Shown here: positions 1-8,614 of the stretch, in pieces
Layout of the letters: each line of letters opens with the position of its first letter
How positions within the stretch are numbered: the stretch's first letter is position 1
Assembly (NCBI GenBank): GCA_947377705.1
Contig: CANCGU010000034.1
Coordinates: forward strand, 1 to 16,332
Length of the DNA: 16,332 nucleotides
Reading direction: 5' to 3'
Source of the DNA: Comamonadaceae bacterium
GTDB taxonomy: Bacteria; Pseudomonadota; Gammaproteobacteria; Burkholderiales; Burkholderiaceae
Position numbers and translations under genes: made by a program
Notes under the pieces: generated by a model
Databases searched by the model: none
What the model was told of the DNA's origin: nothing
What the model saw: the letters and a program-made list of their open reading frames with translations, nothing else

Positions 1-5
1 TTCGC

Positions 6-1466
6 ATGACAACTTTGCATGACATGAGCGTGGCCGAACTGGCCCAAACACTCAAAACCAAACAAGTCAGCGCGGTCGAAGTGGCCACTGCCTTTTTGGC
101 CCGCACCGGCGGCAACCCGCACAACGCGTTTTTGGACATCGACAGCGAAGTCACACTGGCTCAGGCCCAAGCGAGCGATGCCCGCATCGCCGCTGGCACA
201 GCTGGTGCGCTGGAGGGCGTGCCAATTGCCCACAAAGACGTGTTCGTTACACGCGATTTCGCCACCACCGCTAGCTCCAAAATTTTGAGCGGCTACAGAT
301 CACCGTTTGACGCCACCGTGGTGCAAAAGTTAAACGCCGCTGGCATGGTGTCTTTGGGCAAGGTCAATTGCGACGAGTTCGCCATGGGCTCTGCCAACGA
401 AAACTCAGCCTACGGCGCGGTGACCAACCCTTGGGACACCTCGCGCATTCCCGGTGGTTCATCGGGCGGTAGCGCTGCCGCTGTGGCGGCGCGTTTGGCC
501 CCTGCTGCGACGGGCACTGACACCGGCGGCTCGATTCGCCAACCCGCCAGCTTTTGCGGCATCACCGGCATCAAGCCCACCTATGGCCGCGCCTCGCGCT
601 ACGGCATGATTGCCTACGCCTCCAGCCTCGACCAAGCGGGTCCCATGGCCCGCAGCGCCGAAGACTGCGCCTTGTTGCTGTCCGCCATGTGCGGTGCCGA
701 CCTCGACCGCGACTCAACTTCGCTCGATGTACCTGCTGAGAACTTCTCTGCCAAGCTGGGCGACAGCTTGGCAGGCCTGCGCATCGGTATTCCCAAAGAG
801 TTTTTTGGCGACGGCCTCGCCGCCGACGTGCGCACCGCGATTGACGCCGCACTCAAAACGCTTGAAGCCCAAGGCGCCAAGCTCGTACCCATCACGCTGC
901 CTCGCACCGAGCTGGCCATTCCGGTGTACTACATCATCGCGCCCGCCGAAGCCAGCTCCAACCTGAGCCGCTTTGATGGCGTGAAGTTTGGCCACCGCGC
1001 TTCCACCTACACCGACCTCGTGAGCATGTACAAAAAGACCCGCGCTGAAGGTTTTGGTGAAGAGGTCAAGCGCCGCATCATGACCGGCGCGTATGTGTTG
1101 AGCCACGGCTACTACGACGCCTATTACCTGCAAGCGCAAAAAATTCGCCGCATGATTGCGGACGATTTCCAGCGCGCCTTTGGTGAGTGCGACGTGATTG
1201 CAGGCCCCGTGGCCCCCACCGTCGCATGGAAACTGGGCAACAACGCCAGCGACCCATTGGCGGACTACTTGGCCGACATTTTCACGCTGCCCGCCTCACT
1301 CGCTGGTTTGCCTGGCATGAGCGTGCCTGTGGGCTTTGGCGAAGGCCACATGCCCGTTGGCATGCAACTGATTGGCAACTATTTGCAAGAAGCACGTTTG
1401 CTCAACGTGGCGCACCAATACCAGCTGAACACCGATTTTCACAACGCCAAGCCGGAGGGCGTTTAA
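6..1466 (+). CDS. gatA: Asp-tRNA(Asn)/Glu-tRNA(Gln) amidotransferase subunit A
   Basis: GatA is the amidase subunit of the GatCAB complex. It releases ammonia from glutamine, which is used to convert Glu-tRNA(Gln) and/or Asp-tRNA(Asn) to the amidated form in the cytosol. The 486-residue protein shows the complete amidase signature: Lys77 in AHKDVF, Ser152 in the PGGSSGGS glycine/serine stretch, and Ser176 in [11 protein letters not shown]. Together these form the Ser-cisSer-Lys triad at the spacing typical of GatA. Length is normal for the family. The stop codon directly abuts the gatB start, so the two are co-translated. gatC would be expected just upstream, outside the window. The ATG at 6 is so close to the window edge that its ribosome binding site cannot be seen, but the N-terminus ([13 protein letters not shown]) is typical of the family. 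Identification is secure. Confidence 0.97.
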   Translation: MTTLHDMSVAELAQTLKTKQVSAVEVATAFLARTGGNPHNAFLDIDSEVTLAQAQASDARIAAGTAGALEGVPIAHKDVFVTRDFATTASSKILSGYRSPFDATVVQKLNAAGMVSLGKVNCDEFAMGSANENSAYGAVTNPWDTSRIPGGSSGGSAAAVAARLAPAATGTDTGGSIRQPASFCGITGIKPTYGRASRYGMIAYASSLDQAGPMARSAEDCALLLSAMCGADLDRDSTSLDVPAENFSAKLGDSLAGLRIGIPKEFFGDGLAADVRTAIDAALKTLEAQGAKLVPITLPRTELAIPVYYIIAPAEASSNLSRFDGVKFGHRASTYTDLVSMYKKTRAEGFGEEVKRRIMTGAYVLSHGYYDAYYLQAQKIRRMIADDFQRAFGECDVIAGPVAPTVAWKLGNNASDPLADYLADIFTLPASLAGLPGMSVPVGFGEGHMPVGMQLIGNYLQEARLLNVAHQYQLNTDFHNAKPEGV

Positions 1467-2969
1467 ATGACTGCACCCAAATTAGTCCAAGGCTACGAAG
1501 TCGTCATCGGCTTTGAAACCCACGCACAACTCTCCACACAGAGCAAAATTTTCAGCCGCGCCTCGGTGGCCTTTGGTGCTGAGCCCAACACGCAAGCCTG
1601 CGCCGTTGACATGGCCCTGCCCGGCACACTGCCTGTGATGAACATTGGTGCGGTCGAACGCGCGATTGAGTTCGGTTTGGCCGTCAACGCACACATCGCC
1701 GAGCGCAGCATCTTTGCGCGTAAAAATTACTTCTACCCCGATCTGCCCAAGGGCTACCAAATCAGCCAGTTTGAAATTCCGGTGGTGCAAGGCGGCGAGG
1801 TGTCTTTCTTTTTGGAAGAAGGCAAAGAGACGGTGCACAAAACGGTGCGCTTGGAGCGCGCCCACCTCGAAGAAGACGCAGGCAAATCACTGCACGAAGA
1901 CTCGAGCTTGGGAGCGTCCATTGGCAATGGACGGGGCCATTCCGGCATTGACCTGAACCGCGCTGGCACACCGCTGCTGGAAATCGTGACCCAGCCCGAC
2001 ATGCGCAGCAGCGACGAAGCCGTGGCCTACGCCAAAGAGCTGCACAAGATCGTGACCTGGGTCGGCATCTGCGACGGCAACATGCAAGAAGGTTCGTTCC
2101 GTTGTGATGCGAACGTGTCTGTGCGCAAACCCGGTGGGCCCTTGGGCACACGCCGCGAAATCAAAAACTTGAACAGCTTCAAGTTCATGCAGCAAGCCAT
2201 CGACTATGAAGTGCGTTGGCAAATCGACCAAATCGAAGACGGCCACGCGATTGAGCAAGCCACCGTGCTGTTCGACCCAGACACCGGCGAAACCCGCGCC
2301 ATGCGCACCAAGGAAGACGCCGCCGACTACCGTTACTTCCCAGACCCAGACCTGCCCCCTTTGGTGATTGGTCGCGATTGGGTGGCGCGCGTCAGAAGTG
2401 AAATGGCGGAGCTGCCTCGCGTGATGGCTGAGCGCTTTGTCAAAGACTACGGGCTGCCTGAATACGATGCCACCTTGCTCACACAAAGCAAAGCCGCTGC
2501 CGCTTACTTTGAAGCCACGGCCAAGGCCTGCGGCCAACCCAAATTGGCCAGCAACTGGATCATGGGCGAAGTGTCGCGCCGCCTCAACAGCGGCGAGGTA
2601 ACGTTTGAGAACATCCCCGTCAGCGCCGCGCAACTGGGCGCACTGATCAGCCGCATCACCGACAACACCATCAGCAACAGCGCGGCGCGCCAGGTGTTTG
2701 AAGGCCTTTGGAACAAAGAAGGCCCCTCCGGTAGCGAAGGCGATGTCGACGCCCTCATCGAAGCCAAAGGCCTCAAACAAATCAACGACACAGGCGCGTT
2801 GGAAGCCATCATCGACGAGGTGCTGGCCGCCAACCCTAAGAACGTGGAAGAGTTCAAGGCGGGCAATGCCAAAGCGTTGAACGGTTTGGTCGGCCCCATC
2901 ATGAAGGCCAGCAAAGGCAAAGCCAACCCTGCGCAAGTCAATGAACTGTTGATGAAGAAGCTGAGCTAA
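1467..2969 (+). CDS. gatB: Asp-tRNA(Asn)/Glu-tRNA(Gln) amidotransferase subunit B
   Basis: GatB is the GatCAB subunit that binds the mischarged tRNA and activates the side-chain carboxylate with ATP before ammonia from GatA is added. The 500-residue protein opens with the family signature [20 protein letters not shown] (residues 10-29). It carries [13 protein letters not shown] near residues 286-298 and ends in a helical YqeY-like tRNA-binding tail containing [13 protein letters not shown]. The ATG follows the gatA TAA with no gap, and a strong GGAGGG at 1454-1459 inside the end of gatA serves as its ribosome binding site. Length and motifs are normal. Only 26 bp separate it from the TRAP receptor gene downstream, with no visible terminator. 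Confidence 0.97.
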   Translation: MTAPKLVQGYEVVIGFETHAQLSTQSKIFSRASVAFGAEPNTQACAVDMALPGTLPVMNIGAVERAIEFGLAVNAHIAERSIFARKNYFYPDLPKGYQISQFEIPVVQGGEVSFFLEEGKETVHKTVRLERAHLEEDAGKSLHEDSSLGASIGNGRGHSGIDLNRAGTPLLEIVTQPDMRSSDEAVAYAKELHKIVTWVGICDGNMQEGSFRCDANVSVRKPGGPLGTRREIKNLNSFKFMQQAIDYEVRWQIDQIEDGHAIEQATVLFDPDTGETRAMRTKEDAADYRYFPDPDLPPLVIGRDWVARVRSEMAELPRVMAERFVKDYGLPEYDATLLTQSKAAAAYFEATAKACGQPKLASNWIMGEVSRRLNSGEVTFENIPVSAAQLGALISRITDNTISNSAARQVFEGLWNKEGPSGSEGDVDALIEAKGLKQINDTGALEAIIDEVLAANPKNVEEFKAGNAKALNGLVGPIMKASKGKANPAQVNELLMKKLS

Positions 2970-2995
2970 AGCAGCCACCACCGAGGAGAGAAACA

Positions 2996-4006
2996 ATGAA
3001 CACATTCCCCTTGCTTCGCCGTACGTTGCTAGGCTGGGTCACCGCCTCAACGCTGATGGCCATGACCTCATCCACGGCATTTGCACAAACCAAACCTCTG
3101 TTACGCATCTCCAGCCCCGCCGTGCCTGACGACTGGCACGGCAAGATGTGGGAGGTGTTCAAAGAGTCGCTGAACAAATCAGCGCCCAACGCCTACGACG
3201 TACAAATCAACCTCAACGGTTCTTTGTTCAAGCAAGGCACCGAACCCGCCGCGATGGCACGCGGCAATTTGGAGTTGGCCTCCATCTCCGCGTTTGACAT
3301 TGCCAAGCTGGTGCCCGAGTTTTCGATCTTCACCGCAGGCTACGTCATCCGCGACCCCAAGCACCAGCAAAAGGTGTTCAACGGCCCCATCGGCGAGGAG
3401 CTGTTCAAACTCGCCGCCGAAAAAATGGATGTCACGATTTTGGCCACCGCCTATTTGGGCACGCGCGAGCTCACCTTGCGCGATACACGCAAGGTCAACA
3501 CACCTGCCGACCTCAAAGGCGTCAAGCTGCGCATGCCCGGCTCGAAAGAGTGGTTGTTCTTGGGTGACTCACTGGGCGCGACCGCCACGCCTCTCGCATT
3601 TGGCGAGGTGTACATGGGCCTCAAAACCGGCACGATCGACGGCCAAGACAACCCACTGCCCACCGTGCGAGCAGCCAAGTTTTACGAAGTGACGCAGCAA
3701 ATTGTGTTGACCCACCACTTGGTCGACAGTTTGTTCATTGCCGTGTCCAACAAGACATGGAACAGCCTGACGGTCACCGAGCAAAAAAACCTCAAAGCCG
3801 CCGCACAAGCCGCCGCCAAGTTCAACAACGACAACCGCATCAAAGAAGAAGCGCAAATTTTGGACTTCTTTAAGAAACAAGGTTTGAAAGTGAACACGCC
3901 TGACCAAGCCGCGTTCCGCAAAGCGGTACAGGCGGCCTACGACAAATCTGAGATGGCGCAAAACTGGCCCAAAGGCTTGATTGAGCGCATCAACGCGACC
4001 AAGTAA
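2996..4006 (+). CDS. TRAP transporter substrate-binding protein (DctP family)
   Basis: This is the periplasmic receptor of a tripartite ATP-independent periplasmic transporter, which hands a small organic acid to the membrane subunits encoded next. Residues 1-30 form a signal peptide ending in TAFA, followed by Gln31. The LRRTLLG sequence in its n-region resembles a twin-arginine motif, so Tat export is possible but unproven. Diagnostic features are KLRMP around residues 177-181, whose Arg179 is the position that normally clamps the ligand carboxylate, and GTIDGQDNP at 212-220. Length (336 aa) is typical. A GAGGAGAG ribosome binding site sits before the ATG. The dctQ-like gene starts 4 bases after the stop codon. 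The ligand cannot be read from sequence; C4-dicarboxylates, keto acids and sugar acids all remain possible. Confidence 0.93.
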   Translation: MNTFPLLRRTLLGWVTASTLMAMTSSTAFAQTKPLLRISSPAVPDDWHGKMWEVFKESLNKSAPNAYDVQINLNGSLFKQGTEPAAMARGNLELASISAFDIAKLVPEFSIFTAGYVIRDPKHQQKVFNGPIGEELFKLAAEKMDVTILATAYLGTRELTLRDTRKVNTPADLKGVKLRMPGSKEWLFLGDSLGATATPLAFGEVYMGLKTGTIDGQDNPLPTVRAAKFYEVTQQIVLTHHLVDSLFIAVSNKTWNSLTVTEQKNLKAAAQAAAKFNNDNRIKEEAQILDFFKKQGLKVNTPDQAAFRKAVQAAYDKSEMAQNWPKGLIERINATK

Positions 4007-4009
4007 GCG

Positions 4010-4507
4010 ATGCTTTTGCAAAAAATTACTGGATGGCTTGGCATGCTGGCCAAGGCCATCGGTGGCCTGCTTTTCTTAGCCCTGTTCCTCACTTTTCTCG
4101 TGCAAATCGCCGCACGTTTTGGTTTTAACCAGCCGCTGCCGTGGAGCGATGAACTCGCCGTCATCTTGTACCTGTGGGTCATCTTGTGGGCCTGTGCATT
4201 TGTGGTGCCAGAAAAAGAACATGTGATGTTCGACCTTGTGTGGAACAGCGTCGGCCCCGCCACACGTCGCCTCATGCGCATGGTGGGCCACACCCTCATC
4301 GGCGGCTTGGCAATTGCGGCAATCCCTGCCAGCTGGGAATATGTGCACTTCATGGCACGCGAAAAAACCGCCGTGCTGGGGCTGTCGTTTGAATGGGTAT
4401 TTCTGCCGTTCGTGCTGCTCTTGGTGTCGCTGGCCGCACGCAGTTGGCACGGTTTGGTGCAAGCCATGAACAACCAAGGCCTTGAAACGCACGAGGCCGC
4501 CCCATGA
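4010..4507 (+). CDS. TRAP transporter small membrane subunit (DctQ family)
   Basis: This is the four-helix small permease component of the TRAP transporter. It pairs with the large subunit in the inner membrane. The 165-residue protein shows hydrophobic segments at about 12-35, 47-66, 90-107 and 127-142. The typical DctQ stretch PWSDELAVILYLWVILW falls at the second helix. Its ATG follows the receptor stop after 3 bp, with only a weak AAGTAAG as ribosome binding site, consistent with translational coupling. Its end overlaps the next start in an ATGA arrangement at 4504-4507. Length and gene order are typical of the family. Confidence 0.92.
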   Translation: MLLQKITGWLGMLAKAIGGLLFLALFLTFLVQIAARFGFNQPLPWSDELAVILYLWVILWACAFVVPEKEHVMFDLVWNSVGPATRRLMRMVGHTLIGGLAIAAIPASWEYVHFMAREKTAVLGLSFEWVFLPFVLLLVSLAARSWHGLVQAMNNQGLETHEAAP

Positions 4508-5811
4508 CCTTGTCCCCCCTCGCGGCGCTTGCCGCCGTGTTGGTGTTGGGCATGTTGTTGCGCATGCCCATTGGTTTTTCCATGCTCATGTCGGGCGTGG
4601 CTTACCTCATCACCAAAGGCCAAGACTTGGGGCTGGTCGCCGAGCAAGTGAGCAACGGCCTGTACAACAGCTATGTGCTGCTGGCCGTCCCACTGTTTGT
4701 GTTTGCGGCCAACTTGATGAACGCAGGCACAGTGAGTGAACGCATTTTTGACTTCTGCAGCATCCTTGTGGGCCGCATGCGTGGCGGTTTGGCGCAGGTG
4801 GATATTTTGGTCAGCGTCATCTTCTCGGGCATGAGTGGCAGCGCCATTGCCGATGCCGCAGGCCCAGGCCTGGTAACGATTCGCCAAATGCTCAAGAAGC
4901 CCGAATACTCACGCGGCTTTGCCGGTGCCGTGGTGGTGGCCAGTGCCACGCTCGGCCCCATCATCCCGCCGTCGATTCCGATGGTGATTTACGCCCTCGT
5001 GTCGGGCGCCTCCGTGGGTGCGTTGTTCTTAGGTGGCGTGGTGCCCGGTTTGTTGATGACGCTATTGATGATGGGGGCCGTGCACATCATCGCCACCCAA
5101 CGCAACATGCCGCGTGAAGACCCCATTCCCATGCATGCATGGCCTGGCATTTTGTTTCGCGGTGCATTGCCGTTGTCCATGCCCATCGTGCTGTTAGGCG
5201 GCATTTACTCGGGCGCGTTCACACCGACGGAAGCCGCCGCGGTGGCCGCACTGCACGCCTTGATCTTGTCCACCGTGGTGTACCGCGCGCTGACGTGGCG
5301 CAGCTTCTGGGGCGTGGTGATGGCGTCCACCCGCGCCAGTGCCGTCATCACCATCATCTTGGCGGGCTCGTTCATCTTGAACTACGCCTTCACCGCCGAA
5401 CAGGTGCCACAGCACATGGCCGCGTGGGTGGACAGCATGCACCTCAGCCGTATTCAGTTCTTGTTGATGGTCAACGTGATGTTCTTGGTGCTCGGCTGCT
5501 TCTTGGATGTGTCGGTGCTGCTGCTGGTGTTTGTGCCCATGCTGCTGCCCGCTGTCAACGCCTTGGGCATTGACTTGGTTCACTTCGGCGTGCTGGTGGT
5601 GCTCAACATGATGATTGGCCTGATTCACCCGCCCTTTGGCATGTTGCTGTTTGTGACCAAAGCCCTCACGGGCATCCCGATCGGCGAGATGATGCGCGAG
5701 GGTTGGTTGTTTTTGGGTCTGCTGCTGGGGCTGCTGTTGGCCCTGACCTTCTTCCCACAACTGGTGCTGTGGCTACCGCAGACCATGGGTTACGCAGGCG
5801 TGGCTGCGTAA
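4504..5811 (+). CDS. TRAP transporter large membrane subunit (DctM family)
   Basis: This is the large channel-forming subunit that drives sodium- or proton-coupled uptake of the ligand delivered by the receptor at 2996-4006. The 435-residue protein is hydrophobic throughout, consistent with about a dozen membrane segments. It carries family stretches such as FSGMSGSAIADAAGPG near residue 109, ATLGPIIPPSIPMVIYA near 150, and TPTEAAAVAALHA near 240. The start overlaps the dctQ-like stop by 4 bp. The stop lies only 7 bp before the oppositely oriented Bug gene stop, and I see no hairpin terminator in that gap. With the two preceding genes this makes a complete TRAP system. Confidence 0.94.
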   Translation: MTLSPLAALAAVLVLGMLLRMPIGFSMLMSGVAYLITKGQDLGLVAEQVSNGLYNSYVLLAVPLFVFAANLMNAGTVSERIFDFCSILVGRMRGGLAQVDILVSVIFSGMSGSAIADAAGPGLVTIRQMLKKPEYSRGFAGAVVVASATLGPIIPPSIPMVIYALVSGASVGALFLGGVVPGLLMTLLMMGAVHIIATQRNMPREDPIPMHAWPGILFRGALPLSMPIVLLGGIYSGAFTPTEAAAVAALHALILSTVVYRALTWRSFWGVVMASTRASAVITIILAGSFILNYAFTAEQVPQHMAAWVDSMHLSRIQFLLMVNVMFLVLGCFLDVSVLLLVFVPMLLPAVNALGIDLVHFGVLVVLNMMIGLIHPPFGMLLFVTKALTGIPIGEMMREGWLFLGLLLGLLLALTFFPQLVLWLPQTMGYAGVAA

Positions 5812-5818
5812 CCTTTCC

Positions 5819-6829
5819 TCACTGATCTAATTTGATGCCGGCCGACTTCACCACGCTTGCGTAGCGGGTGAGATCGCGCTGTATCTCTTGCGCAAACTTA
5901 TCTGCGCTGCTGGGTGTCGCGGCAATGCCCATGCCATTCAAGCGTTCGCGCACGGCGGGGTCTGACAGCACCGCATTCAATTCGGCATTCAGTTTGTCCA
6001 CGATCGCTTTGGGCGTTTTTGCGGGTGCAAGCAAGCCGACCCAAGAGGAGATATCGAAATCCGGCAAGCCCGACTCAATGAAGGTCGGCACCTCGGGCAA
6101 TGAGCTGGCGCGCTGCGCACTCGACACAGCCACAGGGTGCAACTTGCCCGTCTTGATGTGTTGAATCGCGCCCGCAATCGCGGTGTACACCAGCGGAATG
6201 TTGCCACCCAGCACATCGGTCATGGCTTGCCCGCCGCCCTTGTAGGGAATGTGTACCAAGTTTGCACCGGTGCGCTCCTTCAACAGCTCACCCGCAATGT
6301 GCGGCGTACCGCCCGTGCCTGAGGTGCCATATGACAAACCACCCGATTGGGTTTTTGACAAGTTGATCACATCTTTCAAAGTCTTGGTGGGCGTCCCGGG
6401 GTAAGCCACCAAGATCAGCACGGCATCGCCAATTTTTCCAACCGGTGCAAAGTCTTTCGCCGTGTCAAAACCGACTTTGGGAAACACATGGGGGTTGATC
6501 ACCAGCGTGCCGTCAAACCCCAGCAACAAGGTATAGCCATCGGGCTCCGCAGAGGCCACCATTTGCGTGCCGATGTTGCCCGAGGCGCCGGGCTTGTTAT
6601 CGACCACCACCTGTTGGCCCAAACGTTTAGAAAGCTGTTCAGCAATCAGTCGTCCACTGGTATCTGTCACGCCACCTGGCGTGAAAGGCACCACCAGACG
6701 AATCGGTTTGCTGGGATAGCTTTGTGCCACAGCTTGCGTGGCACACAACACCGCCCCCACAAAGCTCGCGCCAGCAAGCTTGAGCCAGTGGCGTTTGTGG
6801 ATCAATCGTGAGTACATAGAAATTTTCAT
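5819..6829 (-). CDS. Bug/TctC-family periplasmic substrate-binding protein
   Basis: This is a periplasmic receptor of the tripartite tricarboxylate transporter (TctC, or Bug) family, which usually binds small carboxylic acids. The signal peptide covers residues 1-35 (…TQAVA, then Gln36), followed by the typical YPSKPIRLVVPFTPGG opening. Later family stretches are DNKPGASGNIG, SGTGGTPHIAGELL and HIPYKGGGQAMTDVLGG. I chose the ATG at 6829 because AAAGGTAACCCA lies directly upstream and the signal peptide begins there. A longer frame back to 6886 would run into the upstream gene. The mature protein is 336 residues minus the signal. No TctA or TctB membrane genes lie nearby, as is common for the many orphan Bug genes of Burkholderiales. 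It follows the lyase-family gene by 23 bp and is probably in its operon, so the two may share a substrate. Confidence 0.92.
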   Translation of the reverse strand: MKISMYSRLIHKRHWLKLAGASFVGAVLCATQAVAQSYPSKPIRLVVPFTPGGVTDTSGRLIAEQLSKRLGQQVVVDNKPGASGNIGTQMVASAEPDGYTLLLGFDGTLVINPHVFPKVGFDTAKDFAPVGKIGDAVLILVAYPGTPTKTLKDVINLSKTQSGGLSYGTSGTGGTPHIAGELLKERTGANLVHIPYKGGGQAMTDVLGGNIPLVYTAIAGAIQHIKTGKLHPVAVSSAQRASSLPEVPTFIESGLPDFDISSWVGLLAPAKTPKAIVDKLNAELNAVLSDPAVRERLNGMGIAATPSSADKFAQEIQRDLTRYASVVKSAGIKLDQ

Positions 6830-6852
6830 TGGGTTACCTTTACACGATGACA

Positions 6853-7722
6853 TCAGTCTTCTGCGTAGCGTTTCTCGAACGCCCACACATCTTCAAAGCC
6901 CATGAGCTTGGTCAAATCACCAAAGTCATACAAGGCGGTTTTGCTGTTCGCGGATGAGCCCGTGTCTTTGAACTGCTGGTAGACCTGCGTCATCGCGTGC
7001 ACGCTGGCCAACAAAGCTGTCACGGGGAAGATCGCGATCTTGTAGCCGATCGAAGACAGCTCATCGTGCGTCAGCACGGGTGTGCGCCCCTTCTCCACCA
7101 TGTTGGCCACGAGTGGCACATCAAAACTTTGGCCAATGCGTCGCATTTCTTCTTCCGACTCGGGTGACTCGACAAACAAAATATCGGCGCCCGCCTTGGC
7201 ATAAGCCTCAGCACGTCGCAACGCTTCGTCTAAACCTAAGGTGGTTCGGGCGTCGGTTCGCGCGATGATCAAAAAATCGGGCGACGAACGCGCGTCAACC
7301 GCCACACGAATTTTTCGCACCATGTCTTCCATGGGAATCACTCGACGTCCCGGGGTGTGGCCACACTTCTTTGGAAACTCTTGGTCTTCCAGTTGGATGG
7401 CGACCGCGCCTGCCGCTTCATAGCCACGCACCGTGTGACGCATGTTCAGCAAGCCGCCGTAACCGGTGTCGCCGTCCGCAATCAAGGGCGTCCGTGCCAT
7501 GCCGGCCATGGCGGTGACGCGGCCCACCATGTCGGTGTAAGTGGCCAAGCCCGCATCAGGCAAGCCCATGTGGGAGGCCACGGTACCGTAGCCTGTCATG
7601 TACAAAGCATCGAAGCCAAAGCTGTCGGCAAGGCGTAAAGACACCATGTCAAAGACGCCTGGGGCGACGATCAAGCCAGGGTGTCGCAAACGTTCACGGA
7701 AGGCAGCGGGATTGGTTTTCAT
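6853..7722 (-). CDS. isocitrate lyase/PEP mutase superfamily protein, probable C-C lyase or decarboxylase
   Basis: This is an enzyme of the isocitrate lyase/phosphoenolpyruvate mutase superfamily, a TIM-barrel group acting on 2-oxo- or 2-hydroxy-acids with Mg2+. In the 289-residue version starting at 7722 one sees ADGDTGYG (82-89, metal-binding Asp), QLEDQ (110-114), the loop KKCGH (118-122) and ARTDA (154-158). The Cys-Gly-His loop is typical of the lyases (2-methylisocitrate, 2,3-dimethylmalate type), whereas true PEP mutases have a different loop. A carbon-carbon lyase is therefore more likely than phosphonate chemistry, though oxaloacetate decarboxylase activity cannot be excluded. Start choice: the ATG at 7722 gives the usual N-terminus. 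A TTG at 7752 would add ten unusual residues. The ribosome binding site is weak. It is probably transcribed with the Bug receptor gene 23 bp downstream. Confidence 0.88.
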   Translation of the reverse strand: MKTNPAAFRERLRHPGLIVAPGVFDMVSLRLADSFGFDALYMTGYGTVASHMGLPDAGLATYTDMVGRVTAMAGMARTPLIADGDTGYGGLLNMRHTVRGYEAAGAVAIQLEDQEFPKKCGHTPGRRVIPMEDMVRKIRVAVDARSSPDFLIIARTDARTTLGLDEALRRAEAYAKAGADILFVESPESEEEMRRIGQSFDVPLVANMVEKGRTPVLTHDELSSIGYKIAIFPVTALLASVHAMTQVYQQFKDTGSSANSKTALYDFGDLTKLMGFEDVWAFEKRYAED

Positions 7723-7796
7723 GCAGAACAATAGATGTAGATTCAGACCCAAATCATCTTAGCCATAGTCTGCTGATTGCAGCATCGGAGGAACCC
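7723..7796. promoter_or_regulatory. divergent intergenic region between lyase-family and dehydrogenase-fold genes
   Basis: This 74-bp gap separates two divergently transcribed genes, so at least one promoter for each direction is expected in or near it. I see no convincing -35/-10 pair. What is visible is a small perfect inverted repeat, TGCTG-ATTG-CAGCA (7771-7784). It lies just before the GGAGGA ribosome binding site (7787-7792) of the plus-strand gene, and could be a weak operator or a small hairpin in the leader. The promoter assignment is inferred from gene layout only. Confidence 0.4.
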
Positions 7797-8591
7797 ATGG
7801 ACTTACAACTTCAAGGCAAACACGTACTCATCACCGGAGGCAGCAAAGGCATTGGCCTCGCGTGTGCACGCGGCTTTTTACAAGAAGGTGCGCGTGTCTC
7901 CTTGGTGTCACGCCAAATCACACATTTACAAAAAGCGCAGCAAGTTTTGCAGGCCGAGTTTGCTGAAAGCCAGGTCTTTATATTTGCCGCTGATTTGACG
8001 CAAGCCCAGCTCGCACTTGATGCGTTGAATGCTGCCGAAGGCGCACTGGGTGCTGTCGATATCTTGGTGAATTCCGCGGGCGCCGCTAAACGCACGCCCG
8101 TGGATGAATTGACACCACAAGCATGGGCCGATGCCATGCAAGCGAAATACTTCACCTACATCAACATCATCGACCCGACCATCAAACGCATGGCGCAGCG
8201 CCGCTCGGGTGCGGTGGTCAACATCGTCGGTAACGGCGGCAAAGTGGCTAGCCCCATTCATTTGGCAGGCGGATCCGCCAACGCGGCATTGATGTTGGCG
8301 AGCGTGGGATTGGCCAATGCCTACGGGCCCCAGGGCGTGCGTGTGAATGCCATCAACCCAGGTCTCACTTTGACTGACCGCTTGCAAGAAGGCTTCGCCG
8401 CCGATGCGCGCATGCGCGGCGTGAGCACGGAAGAGGTGTTGAACCAATCCATTGCCAAGCTCCCTCTCGGGCGCATTGCGACCCCAGAAGAAATTGCCAA
8501 TGCCGCGGTATTTTTGGCCTCCTCAAAAGCCAGCTACATCACGGGCATTTGCATGAGCATGGATGGGGCGCTGAACCCGATCGTGGTCTGA
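7797..8591 (+). CDS. short-chain dehydrogenase/reductase-fold protein lacking the usual catalytic Tyr and Lys
   Basis: This is a 264-residue Rossmann-fold protein of the SDR family. The nucleotide-binding half is intact: TGGSKGIG at 13-20, an acidic AADLT near 65-69 and NSAG at 92-95. The NPG motif and C-terminal ITGICMSMDGAL region are also normal. The catalytic part is not. Aligning by eye on GAVVNIVGNGG and LAGGSANAAL, the Tyr-x3-Lys pair falls at Gly158 and Asn162. The preceding catalytic Ser falls at Val144/Gly145, and the helix Asn is replaced as well. It may therefore bind NAD(P)H without ordinary SDR catalysis, or use other residues. GGAGGA stands 4 bases before the ATG. The frame is open throughout, so it is not a decaying pseudogene. 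Fold assignment is firm; function is unknown. Confidence 0.9.
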   Translation: MDLQLQGKHVLITGGSKGIGLACARGFLQEGARVSLVSRQITHLQKAQQVLQAEFAESQVFIFAADLTQAQLALDALNAAEGALGAVDILVNSAGAAKRTPVDELTPQAWADAMQAKYFTYINIIDPTIKRMAQRRSGAVVNIVGNGGKVASPIHLAGGSANAALMLASVGLANAYGPQGVRVNAINPGLTLTDRLQEGFAADARMRGVSTEEVLNQSIAKLPLGRIATPEEIANAAVFLASSKASYITGICMSMDGALNPIVV

Positions 8592-8614
8592 TTCGCGAGC
8601 CACGCCACCCGCGC

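Noticed and set aside
1887..3005. Open frame of 372 codons on the minus strand opposite gatB
   Set aside because: It is antisense to a conserved gatB, has no recognisable motif, and has no plausible ribosome binding site context.
3937..4887. Open frame of 316 codons on the minus strand opposite the TRAP membrane genes
   Set aside because: It spans two real overlapping genes in antisense, and the product is a low-complexity His/Gln/Ala mix.
6830..6886. Longer Bug receptor starting at 6886
   Set aside because: It would overlap the upstream lyase gene and put 19 charged residues before the signal peptide. The ATG at 6829 has a good ribosome binding site.
7771..7784. Inverted repeat TGCTG-ATTG-CAGCA as a specific operator
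   Set aside because: The 5-bp arms are too short to name a regulator. It is recorded only within the intergenic region entry.
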